Shown here one piece after another: positions 34,242 through 42,442 of a stretch of 56,642 nucleotides of DNA. The translations under genes and the position numbers were made by a program. How positions within the stretch are numbered: position 1 is the stretch's first letter; every line of letters starts with the position of its first letter. Below the pieces are notes generated by a model. That model made no database searches and was not told the DNA's origin. It saw only the letters and a list, made by a program, of their open reading frames with translations. The DNA is from Bacteroidia bacterium. Its GTDB lineage: Bacteria; Bacteroidota; Bacteroidia; B-17B0; Aurantibacillaceae. The stretch covers positions 1-56,642 of the forward strand of contig JAEUTQ010000059.1 of NCBI GenBank assembly GCA_016787445.1. Direction: 5' to 3'.

Positions 34242-35579
34242 TCAACCGACATAAATACCTTGAATAAACCTGTTTAAACAATAGGTGGCAACAGTCACAT
34301 TTACTAATAAAATAAATACACTAGTTATCTTAGAAAGTTTCGTGTTAAATCCGGCAAAAAGAAATAAATTAATATATACGAACATGCCGGCTAGAAGAAG
34401 ATAGGTCAATTTCAGGGGAGAGTTTTCTTTAAGAAAATAATGAAACGGATCACCATTTAATCCGATTAAATAAAAACCGAATAACGAAACGCATAAAAAA
34501 ATCATATAGTTTTTTATACTTAACTCTAGGTGTTTTTCAATACCTGTAAACGCTAAAACAAAAAAGGCCGTACAAAAGAAATAACGACTTATGCTATCGA
34601 TGGTAGTTTGCGCTTCCATACATTTTGAATTGAAGAATAGCGCGTAGACTGTTATAACAGAAACATAATAAAGAGAATAAAAAAACGATTTATCTTTTAG
34701 TAAATCTTTATTAAGTCTCGAAGCATTTATCAGTTTTTTAAAAAACAAAACAATGGAAATAAATAGGAATAAAAAGCCCATTACAAATGCGGTTCCGTCT
34801 AACCACAATGTATTTTCCCCGCCATGCGAAACCAAAGGGAATGTGGGCAAGTCAAAAGAGTGTTTCCAAAAACGGAGTTGTTGTTTCGCAAATGCGAACC
34901 AAACTCCTGTGTAAGCATATTGAATAAGAACAACAATAAATAATCCCAATAAAGAAACAAAAGAATACAATAGAATATTTTTCAGACACTGCTTATCAAA
35001 TAATTTTTCACACGTCGTAAGTTCCATCGCTAGTATACATGGGATAAAGAACATTGCTGTTGCACGGGTTAGTGATGCAAATAGAAGTCCGAAAACAATT
35101 AAATATACATTGTCTTTTTTTAGACCTATCAAAAATAGTGTACAGAAAAAGAAAAAAAAGGACTCTGACATCGGAACGCCGAAAAATAAAACGGAAGGAA
35201 GGGATAAGTAGAGTAATAATTGTTTTTGTGTAATTGAAAAAGTTCGGTATAGGAGATTTAATGAAACCAAAAAAAGGAATAAGTTGAAAACTGAAATTCC
35301 AACGCTACTTAATCCTAATAATTTCCAGCAATAAGAAAATAGAGGGAAGAAGGCAGAGTTTGATGCCATAAACCAAAAATATTCATAATTCTTATCACGT
35401 ATAGATTGATACCAATTGGCATCCCAGTTAATTAAATTCACTGAATTAGGAATAGCAGTTATTATTCCGCAGGAATAAAGGATGTAATAGATACTAACAA
35501 ATAAGGCCAGGTAGCCAAAAGCCACCAGGTAAAACTGTTTTTGTGTTTTATCAAAAAGTATAGTAATTAAATTTTTCAA
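34242..35579 (-). CDS. PIG-V-like multi-membrane mannosyltransferase-type protein
   Basis: The product is 445 residues with about ten membrane helices. The first luminal-type loop carries NWDANWYQSI, and after it SNSAFFPLFSYCWKL and FFGVPMSESFFFFFCTLFLI. These match the WDxxWY, FFP and SES landmarks of PIG-V/GPI-mannosyltransferase-2-like GT-C proteins. A donor of polyprenyl-phosphate mannose or another hexose is expected for the fold. It follows scoB by six bases on the same transcript and is followed directly by a lipoprotein gene. Confidence 0.8.
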   Translation of the reverse strand: MKNLITILFDKTQKQFYLVAFGYLALFVSIYYILYSCGIITAIPNSVNLINWDANWYQSIRDKNYEYFWFMASNSAFFPLFSYCWKLLGLSSVGISVFNLFLFLVSLNLLYRTFSITQKQLLLYLSLPSVLFFGVPMSESFFFFFCTLFLIGLKKDNVYLIVFGLLFASLTRATAMFFIPCILAMELTTCEKLFDKQCLKNILLYSFVSLLGLFIVVLIQYAYTGVWFAFAKQQLRFWKHSFDLPTFPLVSHGGENTLWLDGTAFVMGFLFLFISIVLFFKKLINASRLNKDLLKDKSFFYSLYYVSVITVYALFFNSKCMEAQTTIDSISRYFFCTAFFVLAFTGIEKHLELSIKNYMIFLCVSLFGFYLIGLNGDPFHYFLKENSPLKLTYLLLAGMFVYINLFLFAGFNTKLSKITSVFILLVNVTVATYCLNRFIQGIYVG

Positions 35580-35585
35580 GTAGCA

Positions 35586-36242
35586 CTAAATAACCATTTC
35601 AGGAATATCGCCTTCAATTATGAGCTTACCTGCAGTAGCGGCTTTAATTTGTTCAACACTTACACCTGGAGCACGCTCTAATAATTTAAACCCTCCCTGG
35701 GGAAGAATATCATATACGCCTAATTCTGTTACAACTTTTTTAATGCAATGGATACCGGTTAAAGGCAAATCGCATTTGGGTAATAGTTTTGATTGGCCGG
35801 CTTTGTTCACTTGTTGCATAGCTACGATTATATTTTTTGCCGAAGCTACTAAATCCATTGCGCCACCCATTCCTTTTACCATTTTTCCTGGAATTTTCCA
35901 GTTGGCAATATCGCCATTCTCACTTACTTCCATAGCACCCAAAATAGTAAGATCAACTTTTTGCGCACGTATCATTCCAAAACTCATGGCACTGTCAAAA
36001 ATTACAGCACCTGGTAAAAGTGTAACAGTTTGTTTTCCGGCATTTATCAAATCAGCATCCTCTTCGCCTTCGAAAGGGAATGGCCCCATGCCTAAAATAC
36101 CGTTTTCAGATTGTAATTCAACATTAATTCCTTGAGGGATGTAGTTGGCCACTAAAGTAGGAATACCAATACCGAGGTTCACATACATTCCGTCTTTTAC
36201 TTCGCGGGCAATACGTTTTGCGATTCCGTTTTTATCTAACAT
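35586..36242 (-). CDS. scoB: 3-oxoacid CoA-transferase subunit B
   Basis: The product is 218 residues. The catalytic glutamate is E46 in the SENG motif (VELQSENGILGMG). LGIGIPTLV near 23-31 and GGAMDLVASAKNIIV are also family marks. With subunit A it moves CoA from succinyl-CoA to acetoacetate. Its stop lies six bases before the PIG-V-like gene, and a lipoprotein gene sits between it and scoA, an unusual split of an otherwise adjacent pair. Confidence 0.95.
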   Translation of the reverse strand: MLDKNGIAKRIAREVKDGMYVNLGIGIPTLVANYIPQGINVELQSENGILGMGPFPFEGEEDADLINAGKQTVTLLPGAVIFDSAMSFGMIRAQKVDLTILGAMEVSENGDIANWKIPGKMVKGMGGAMDLVASAKNIIVAMQQVNKAGQSKLLPKCDLPLTGIHCIKKVVTELGVYDILPQGGFKLLERAPGVSVEQIKAATAGKLIIEGDIPEMVI

Positions 36243-36243
36243 A

Positions 36244-36795
36244 TTAAAGTTTTGTTATATTTATTTTTAAATCATCTACATCGAGAAAACCTTTACCGTT
36301 TGGTTTTCCTGAAAAAACCCGTAGTCTTTTTGCGATGGTTGAATTTTGAGTTTTATTAATGTAAAAAGTATCGGTAAATGTATACCAGGTATTTGTAGAA
36401 GTAATAAAATCCTTTGCGTTAAGGGTATTAAAAAACATGATGGAATCTGTATTGTTTTGAATTGAAATAGCAATGTTACCGGTAATGCTTTCTGTTTCTC
36501 TCCATTTTCCGGAGACGATCAAAGTTAAATCAGATTCTTTTAAGCTATCCGGCAAGATAAAATCAATTCCATATCCGTACACCTTAATACTGTCAACACG
36601 ACTATATCTATTAGCAGGATTAGTTTCGTCGATTACAAGGCAATAATCAGAAATGTTTGTTGCTTCTCCGTTAGCATAAAGAGAGATGCTCGCAGTATAA
36701 TCTTCTTCAAATGATATGGATTCTTCTTCACATCCACTTAAAATGAAAAAGGCTAACGTTGTTAATGCTATTTTAGGTAGGTTTTTGATGGTCAT
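36244..36795 (-). CDS. Lipoprotein inserted between scoA and scoB
   Basis: The product is 183 residues with a textbook lipobox (ILSGC, cysteine 22) and an acidic mature start (EEESISFEEDY). The body is beta-rich (GNIAISIQNNTDSIMFFNTL, DTFYINKTQN) and ends GFLDVDDLKINITKL. Size, architecture and the final block match the lipoprotein at 33714-34241. Gaps of one base to scoA and to scoB mean all are on one message. I know of no CoA-transferase partner of this kind, so it probably belongs functionally to the glycan genes downstream. Confidence 0.78.
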   Translation of the reverse strand: MTIKNLPKIALTTLAFFILSGCEEESISFEEDYTASISLYANGEATNISDYCLVIDETNPANRYSRVDSIKVYGYGIDFILPDSLKESDLTLIVSGKWRETESITGNIAISIQNNTDSIMFFNTLNAKDFITSTNTWYTFTDTFYINKTQNSTIAKRLRVFSGKPNGKGFLDVDDLKINITKL

Positions 36796-36796
36796 T

Positions 36797-37507
36797 TTAT
36801 TTTTTTCTTACAGTTCTTTGTTCAATACGTTTTTCATAATTCTCACCTTTGAAAATACGTTGCACGTAAATTCCAGGGGTGTGTATTTGATCCGGATCCA
36901 ATTCTCCAACAGGAACCAGCTCTTCTACTTCAGCAATAGTGATTTTTCCGGCCATTGCCATCATAGGATTGAAGTTTCTTGCAGTTGAACGGTAAATCAA
37001 ATTACCTGCGGTATCACCTTTCCATGCTTTTACAATTGCAAAATCCGCATCAAACGCATACTCCATAAGGTAATCCTTTTCAACACCGTTAAATTTAAAT
37101 TTACGCACCTCTTTGCCAATCGCTACTTCTGTTCCAACACCTGCAGGTGTAAAAATTGCCGGCATACCATATCCTGCCGCTAAACAACGCGTAGCTAATG
37201 TACCTTGCGGAATCAATTCAACTTCTAATTCCCCACTCAGCATTTGGCGCTCGAATTCATCGTTTTCACCAACGTATGAAGAAATCATTTTCTTCACCTG
37301 ACGAGTTTGCAATAATAATCCTAAACCGAAATCATCAACTCCGGCATTATTGCTTACGCAGGTTAATCCCTTCACGCCTTTTTTTACAAGTGCGGAAATA
37401 CAATTTTCCGGTATACCACATAAACCAAAACCACCCAACAACAAAGTCATGTTGTCTTGTATGTCTTTAATGGCTTCATCGGCATTTTTTACTACTTTGT
37501 TTATCAT
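36797..37507 (-). CDS. scoA: 3-oxoacid CoA-transferase subunit A
   Basis: The product is 236 residues. [16 protein letters not shown] (22-37) is the CoA-transferase signature, followed by [13 protein letters not shown] and [18 protein letters not shown]. It pairs with ScoB for acetoacetate activation in ketone-body or amino-acid breakdown. It appears to open the long minus-strand run that continues to 26537, 47 bases from the PBP1A gene upstream. Confidence 0.95.
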   Translation of the reverse strand: MINKVVKNADEAIKDIQDNMTLLLGGFGLCGIPENCISALVKKGVKGLTCVSNNAGVDDFGLGLLLQTRQVKKMISSYVGENDEFERQMLSGELEVELIPQGTLATRCLAAGYGMPAIFTPAGVGTEVAIGKEVRKFKFNGVEKDYLMEYAFDADFAIVKAWKGDTAGNLIYRSTARNFNPMMAMAGKITIAEVEELVPVGELDPDQIHTPGIYVQRIFKGENYEKRIEQRTVRKK

Positions 37508-37554
37508 ATATCTTTAAAAAATCATTTATAAAACTAAAAATTAAGAGTGCGCAA

Positions 37555-39798
37555 CTAAAATCCTCCCTCTTCAAAATCCTCTCCGGGAATTGTTTCTAAT
37601 TCATATTTTGCACAATCTAATTCTATATCACCTAAATTATCCGGCTTAACGAAGTCGCCTTTACTCAATTTTAGTGTTGGGTCATTAAGCGCTTTTTGAA
37701 AAAACTTCCCCCATATCGGCATAGCCATGGTTGCGCCCTGACCAACATCAGTGCTGTTAAAATGAACACTACGGTCTTCAGCCCCCACCCAACATCCGGC
37801 TGCTAAATCCGGCGTGTAACCAATGAACCATCCATCGGAATTGTTTTGTGTGGTTCCGGTTTTCCCCCCTATTTGAGCGCCTAATTTGTATTTGGCTAAT
37901 CCCATACCTGTTCCATGTTGTACAACACCTTTCATAAGCTGACACATGACATAAGCTTTTTCGGGACTAAACACCTCATCAGTTTGTGGCATGAATTCTT
38001 CCAGCACTTTTCCGTTTTTATCTTCGATACGTGTAATGAATGTAGGCTGAACAAATGTTCCTTGGTTAGGGAAAGTGGCAATGGCGCCAACCATTTCGAA
38101 CACGGAAATATCTGCTGTACCAAGACACAAAGACGGAACCGGATCAAGATGCGAAGTAATACCCATTCGTTTCGCGAGATTTACAACAGCGTACGGACCA
38201 AATTTTTTCATGAGCGCAGCGCTGATATAATTCACAGAGAGCGCAAGGGCTTGTTTTAAGGTGAGAAGTCGGTTTTCCCACTTTGCTTTCTGACGAGCGT
38301 TAAAAGAATTATCCGGACACCATTCTTTACCATCTTCTGTAGTTACACACGTTTTTACACAAGGCATTTGGTAGCAAGGAGAATATCCTTCCTGAATAGC
38401 CATGGCATAAACAAAAGGTTTAAAGGTTGAGCCTACTTGACGTTTACCCACTTTTACGTGATCATATTTAAAATGCTTGTGATTAATGCCGCCAACCCAA
38501 GCGCGTACTTGTCCGGTTTGCGGATCAACAGCCATAAAACCCGTTTGAAGAAATCCTTTGTAATAGCGAATGCTATCCATTGGTGTCATTGTTGTGTCAA
38601 TTTCCCCTCTGATACTCCACACCGTCATTTTTGCAGGTGTGTTAAAGTTTTTTTCAATCTGTTCTTTGCTTAAACCTTGTTGTTTTAATTCGCGATAACG
38701 ATCACTCCGTTTCATGGAAGAAGTCATGATGGCCTGTATTTCTTCTTTTTTAACGTTATAAGCAAAAGGCGCATTGCGTTTTTGTTTGCAATCTTTAATG
38801 AACGCTTTTTGTAATTCGAGCATGTGCTCTGCTACTGCTTCTTCGGCATATTGCTGCATGCGTGAATCGATGGTAGTGTAAACTCTTAAGCCATCTTTGT
38901 AAATGTTGTAAGGTTTTTTTGTTTCAGGATTAATATGATTTTCGCACCATTGCTTAAGAAAGTTTTCACGTAAGTATTCTCTGAAGTAGGGAGCAGGGCC
39001 CTCGTTGTGATCTTCCGGCCGGAAACTAAGTCCTAATGGTTTAACTTTTAAAGTGTCGAATTGTATTTGGTTAATGTAACCGTATTTCAACATCTGACTT
39101 AAAACCACGTTACGGCGATGTTTGGTTTTTTCTTCGAAACGAATGGGATTATAGAGTGAAGGATTTTGAGCCATACCAACTAACATGGCAGCTTGCTCAA
39201 TGCGTAAACTATCGGGATTAGAATTAAAATAAATTTTGGCAGCCGATTTAACACCAACTGCTAAATTCAAAAAGTCGAATTTATTGAGGTACATGGCCAT
39301 GATTTCCTCTTTGGTATAATTTTTTTCGAGGCGTGTGGCAATAACCCATTCTTTAATTTTTCGGATAACCAATTGAAATTTGCTGAGTTTTTCCCGCGGA
39401 AACATCATCTTAGCCAGCTGCTGCGTAATAGTACTTCCTCCTCCTTTAGAGCCACCGGTAAACACACCAGAAGCAGAACGTAAAAGGGCTTTTATATCAA
39501 CGCCGTTATGCTCATAAAAGCGCGCGTCTTCAGTAGCAACTAAAGCATCTACCAGGTCTTTATCTAAATCTTTGAAAGTGACGTTGACGCGATTTTCGTT
39601 ATAATATTTTCCTAATTCTTTTCCGTCGGAGCTGTATATAACGGTTGCCAGATTGCTCCTTGGATTTTGTAACTCTTCAACACTTGGCAGGTCACCTAAC
39701 ACTTCGTTGGCGACTAATGAAACAATCAATAAAATGATTAGAAACGGAAGCCATATTATCATCCAAGTGCCGGCAATATATTTAGAGTTTTTGGCCAC
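37555..39798 (-). CDS. Bifunctional penicillin-binding protein 1A (GT51 + transpeptidase)
   Basis: The product is 747 residues. One N-terminal membrane helix (about 11-31) is followed by a GT51 transglycosylase with catalytic E90 (ATEDARFYEHNGVD) and GGGSTITQQLAKMMF (119-133). The transpeptidase has the serine at S457 in STFK, SVN at 521-523 and KTGTT at 646-650. It polymerises and crosslinks lipid II in the periplasm. All catalytic motifs are intact. The region 330-400 is a family-variable linker. Confidence 0.97.
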   Translation of the reverse strand: MAKNSKYIAGTWMIIWLPFLIILLIVSLVANEVLGDLPSVEELQNPRSNLATVIYSSDGKELGKYYNENRVNVTFKDLDKDLVDALVATEDARFYEHNGVDIKALLRSASGVFTGGSKGGGSTITQQLAKMMFPREKLSKFQLVIRKIKEWVIATRLEKNYTKEEIMAMYLNKFDFLNLAVGVKSAAKIYFNSNPDSLRIEQAAMLVGMAQNPSLYNPIRFEEKTKHRRNVVLSQMLKYGYINQIQFDTLKVKPLGLSFRPEDHNEGPAPYFREYLRENFLKQWCENHINPETKKPYNIYKDGLRVYTTIDSRMQQYAEEAVAEHMLELQKAFIKDCKQKRNAPFAYNVKKEEIQAIMTSSMKRSDRYRELKQQGLSKEQIEKNFNTPAKMTVWSIRGEIDTTMTPMDSIRYYKGFLQTGFMAVDPQTGQVRAWVGGINHKHFKYDHVKVGKRQVGSTFKPFVYAMAIQEGYSPCYQMPCVKTCVTTEDGKEWCPDNSFNARQKAKWENRLLTLKQALALSVNYISAALMKKFGPYAVVNLAKRMGITSHLDPVPSLCLGTADISVFEMVGAIATFPNQGTFVQPTFITRIEDKNGKVLEEFMPQTDEVFSPEKAYVMCQLMKGVVQHGTGMGLAKYKLGAQIGGKTGTTQNNSDGWFIGYTPDLAAGCWVGAEDRSVHFNSTDVGQGATMAMPIWGKFFQKALNDPTLKLSKGDFVKPDNLGDIELDCAKYELETIPGEDFEEGGF

Positions 39799-39870
39799 GT
39801 AAAATTTTTACCAAAAGTAACAATTTCCCTGTAAGCGGGAAATATAATTGTGCAATAAATGTGAAAGGAT

Positions 39871-40881
39871 TTAGAATGTATTTACACCGTTTACAGTGGT
39901 ATATTTCATGGTGTATTTCACACCCGGATTAATATACTTGTAAGCGCTGTGACTCATTAAGGCCGCTTCATGAAAACCGCATAAAATCAGCTTTAATTTG
40001 TTTTTATAGGTGTTGATATCTCCAATAGCATAAACCCCTTCCACATTGGTGCTGTAATCGTCGGTGTTTACTTCAATGGCATTCTTATCAATGTTTAAGC
40101 CCCAGTGCTCGATAGGACCTAATTTTGGTGATAGTCCGAATAAAGGAATCAAATAATCTGTTGGTATTTCCTGAGTTTCGCTAGATTTCGAATTTGCCAC
40201 AGTAACTGATTCGAGATGGCCGTTTCCTTTTACGGAATTTAAATTGGTGTTAAGCAGTAAATTAATTTTTCCTTCTTCGGCTAATTTCATCACTTTATTT
40301 ACACTGTCGGGGGCTCCTCTAAATGATTCGCTCCTATGAACTAAGGTCACTTTTTCGGCCACATCAGCTAAAAAGATGGTCCAATCTAAAGCACTATCGC
40401 CTCCACCGGCTAAAACCATCTTTTTACCTCTGTACTTTTCCGGATCAAGGATCATATAGTTAACTCCTTTTCCATTTTCAAATTTTTCTAGTCCGCTCAC
40501 TTCGGGTTTACGAGGTTCAAAGCAACCTAATCCGCCCGCAATAACAACACATTTCGCTTGAATTTGGGTTCCTAAATTAGTTTCGAGTAAAAAATCACGA
40601 TCGCCGCGTTTCTCCAATTTTTCAATGCGTTCGCCGAGGGTAAAAGATGGTTTAAAAGGTTCTGCTTGCTTCAATAAATTATCTACCAATTCTTGAGCCA
40701 ATACGGTAGGATAACCTGGAATATCATAGATGGGTTTTTTAGGATAAATTTCAGATAATTGGCCTCCTGGTTGAGGTAAATAATCAATTAAATGGCAGCG
40801 CATTTTTAATAATCCGCATTCGAAAATGGCGAATAAACCTACAGGGCCGGCTCCAATAATGGCTATATCAGTACTAATCAT
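39871..40881 (-). CDS. Ferredoxin-NADP reductase, thioredoxin-reductase-like (YumC type)
   Basis: The product is 336 residues. The FAD motif is GAGPVGLFA near the N-terminus. An NADPH motif lies in VLAGGGDSALDW, and the second FAD motif is VYAIGDINTYKNKLKLI. The redox CxxC of thioredoxin reductase is absent, which fits the FNR group rather than TrxB. It transfers electrons between NADPH and ferredoxin or flavodoxin. It is a single gene with a candidate -7 element upstream and is divergent from the Asp-box protein. Confidence 0.93.
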   Translation of the reverse strand: MISTDIAIIGAGPVGLFAIFECGLLKMRCHLIDYLPQPGGQLSEIYPKKPIYDIPGYPTVLAQELVDNLLKQAEPFKPSFTLGERIEKLEKRGDRDFLLETNLGTQIQAKCVVIAGGLGCFEPRKPEVSGLEKFENGKGVNYMILDPEKYRGKKMVLAGGGDSALDWTIFLADVAEKVTLVHRSESFRGAPDSVNKVMKLAEEGKINLLLNTNLNSVKGNGHLESVTVANSKSSETQEIPTDYLIPLFGLSPKLGPIEHWGLNIDKNAIEVNTDDYSTNVEGVYAIGDINTYKNKLKLILCGFHEAALMSHSAYKYINPGVKYTMKYTTVNGVNTF

Positions 40882-40895
40882 CTTAAAAATTTCGG

Positions 40896-40903
40896 CAAAT
40901 TTA
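40896..40903 (-). promoter_or_regulatory. Candidate -7 element of the ferredoxin-NADP reductase gene
   Basis: On the minus strand it reads TAAATTTG, a perfect TAnnTTTG, 15 bases upstream of the ATG. The resulting leader would be very short. No good -33 box is visible. Confidence 0.35.
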
Positions 40904-40943
40904 AGGATAAATAGGCATTCTACAGGGCTTTAGGGGCTTAAAT

Positions 40944-40977
40944 TTTGTTTTTAATTGCATTAAAATGCGTATCTTAG
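40944..40977 (+). promoter_or_regulatory. Candidate promoter of the Asp-box surface protein
   Basis: TTTG at 40944-40947 and TATCTTAG at 40970-40977 (one mismatch to TAnnTTTG) are 22 bases apart. Transcription would start near 40984, leaving a leader of about 15 bases. Confidence 0.45.
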
Positions 40978-40998
40978 CCTAAATAAAAATAATTAAAC

Positions 40999-42381
40999 AT
41001 GAAAAAAACTTTACTTTCTTTAGCTGCTGCGGCTCTTTCTGTTGGAGCCTTTGCGCAAGCTACTCCTAGTCCGTTTTGGAACATTATCCAAACCGGTAAT
41101 TTCAACGGAACTACTCCTTATGCGGGTGTTCGTTTTTTAGATGCGGTTAGCGCAAACGACGTGTGGGCTATTGGTTACAATGGTTTAGCACCAAACGAAA
41201 ACTATAACTGGTTTTCACGTACAACAAATGGCGGTACAACCTGGGCCGGCGGAAATGTTTACGCTGATACAAATACTTATGTAATGGCTAACTTAGACGC
41301 TATTGATGCAAATACAGCTTGGGTATCAGCTTATACTAAAGCAACTCAAAATAAAGGGGCTGTTCATCAAACCACAAACGGTGGTACTACTTGGACTAAC
41401 ATGACTCCTGCGGGAGGTTATACAAACAACGCTTCTTTCGTTAATATCGTATGTTTTGTTACCCCTTCAGTTGGTATTATTCAAGGTGATCCGGTTGGTG
41501 GTGAGTACGAAATTTATCGTACTACTGATGGTGGTGCAACTTGGACCAAAGTTCCTGGTGCAAACATTCCAAATCCATTAAATTCTTCAGAATACGGTTT
41601 AGTTAACATCTACACTAAATATGGAACAAATGATATTTGGTTTGGTACCAATAACGGTCGTGTTTACCATTCAAATGACGGTGGTTTAAACTGGACAGTA
41701 GGTACAATTACTGGAGCAGTTGTAGGTGTTAATGATTTAGCATTTACTGATGCAAATAACGGTTTAGCTTATGCTTATTCAGGTACAACAACTTCTCCTG
41801 TTTTAGGTTTATACAGAACTACTGATGGTGGTGCTACTTGGACACAAGTTTCTCCATTAGATCCTAATATGGGATTAAATGACATCGCAGCGATTACAGG
41901 AACAAGTTGGTTTGCTTCTGCTGGTGCAGGTACTGGAAATCAAGTTATTTCTTACTCAACTGATCATGGTGCTACTTGGAACAGTTGGGGTGGTTCTAAC
42001 ATCCAGTATTTAACATTAGATTTCGCTAACAACACTACTGCTTGGGCAGGAAGTTTTGCTGATAACTTGGGCGCGGGTGGAATTTTCAAATTTAGCGGTG
42101 CTCCATTAGGATTAAATGAAACTGCTAATGCTCCACGTGCATTTGAAGTATATCCTAATCCAACTTCAGGCAAAGTTAAAATCAACTTACCTCTTGCTAA
42201 ACAAGGTTGTGATATTAATGTAATCAATATGTTAGGTCAAGTTGTTCGTACTGCAAAAGCATCTGCAGTAACAGCCGGTGAGACTTTAACTTTAGATTTA
42301 TCTGACTTACAAAAAGGTGTTTACTTCGTAAACATCACTGTAGGTGCTGAAAAACACACGCAAAAAATTATTGTTGACTAA
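40999..42381 (+). CDS. Asp-box (BNR) repeat protein with T9SS sorting domain
   Basis: The product is 460 residues with signal peptide MKKTLLSLAAAALSVGAFAQ. At least six Asp-box-type repeats follow (TTNGGTTW twice, TTDGGATW twice, SNDGGLNW and STDHGATW), forming a likely six- or seven-bladed propeller. The last 80 residues are a T9SS type A sorting domain (FEVYPNPTSGKVKINL to HTQKIIVD). Codon choice is much more uniform than in neighbours (frequent GGT, ACT and GCT), which suggests high expression. It has its own promoter and strong terminator. The ligand is unknown. Confidence 0.92.
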   Translation: MKKTLLSLAAAALSVGAFAQATPSPFWNIIQTGNFNGTTPYAGVRFLDAVSANDVWAIGYNGLAPNENYNWFSRTTNGGTTWAGGNVYADTNTYVMANLDAIDANTAWVSAYTKATQNKGAVHQTTNGGTTWTNMTPAGGYTNNASFVNIVCFVTPSVGIIQGDPVGGEYEIYRTTDGGATWTKVPGANIPNPLNSSEYGLVNIYTKYGTNDIWFGTNNGRVYHSNDGGLNWTVGTITGAVVGVNDLAFTDANNGLAYAYSGTTTSPVLGLYRTTDGGATWTQVSPLDPNMGLNDIAAITGTSWFASAGAGTGNQVISYSTDHGATWNSWGGSNIQYLTLDFANNTTAWAGSFADNLGAGGIFKFSGAPLGLNETANAPRAFEVYPNPTSGKVKINLPLAKQGCDINVINMLGQVVRTAKASAVTAGETLTLDLSDLQKGVYFVNITVGAEKHTQKIIVD

Positions 42382-42402
42382 TTAGCAATATTCTTTATTT
42401 TT

Positions 42403-42429
42403 AACGGCCTCACAGAAAGTGAGGCCGTT
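42403..42429 (+). terminator. Rho-independent terminator after the Asp-box gene
   Basis: An 11-base-pair stem pairs AACGGCCTCAC (42403-42413) with GTGAGGCCGTT (42419-42429) across an AGAAA loop, followed by a T-rich tract. The next gene starts at 42443, just after it. Confidence 0.93.
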
Positions 42430-42442
42430 TTCTTTTTTTGTC

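Noticed and set aside
35620..36135. 171-codon open frame opposite scoB
   Set aside because: It lies wholly antisense to a well-conserved enzyme gene and has no signal, motif or leader of its own.
39823..39843. Hairpin ATTTCCC/GGGAAAT between ferredoxin-NADP reductase and PBP1A
   Set aside because: Seven base pairs with a seven-base loop and no T-tract on the minus strand; too weak to call a terminator.
42419..42442. GTG start that extends the membrane protein upstream
   Set aside because: The extension lies inside the right arm and T-tract of the preceding terminator; the ATG at 42443 is followed by a normal N-terminus.
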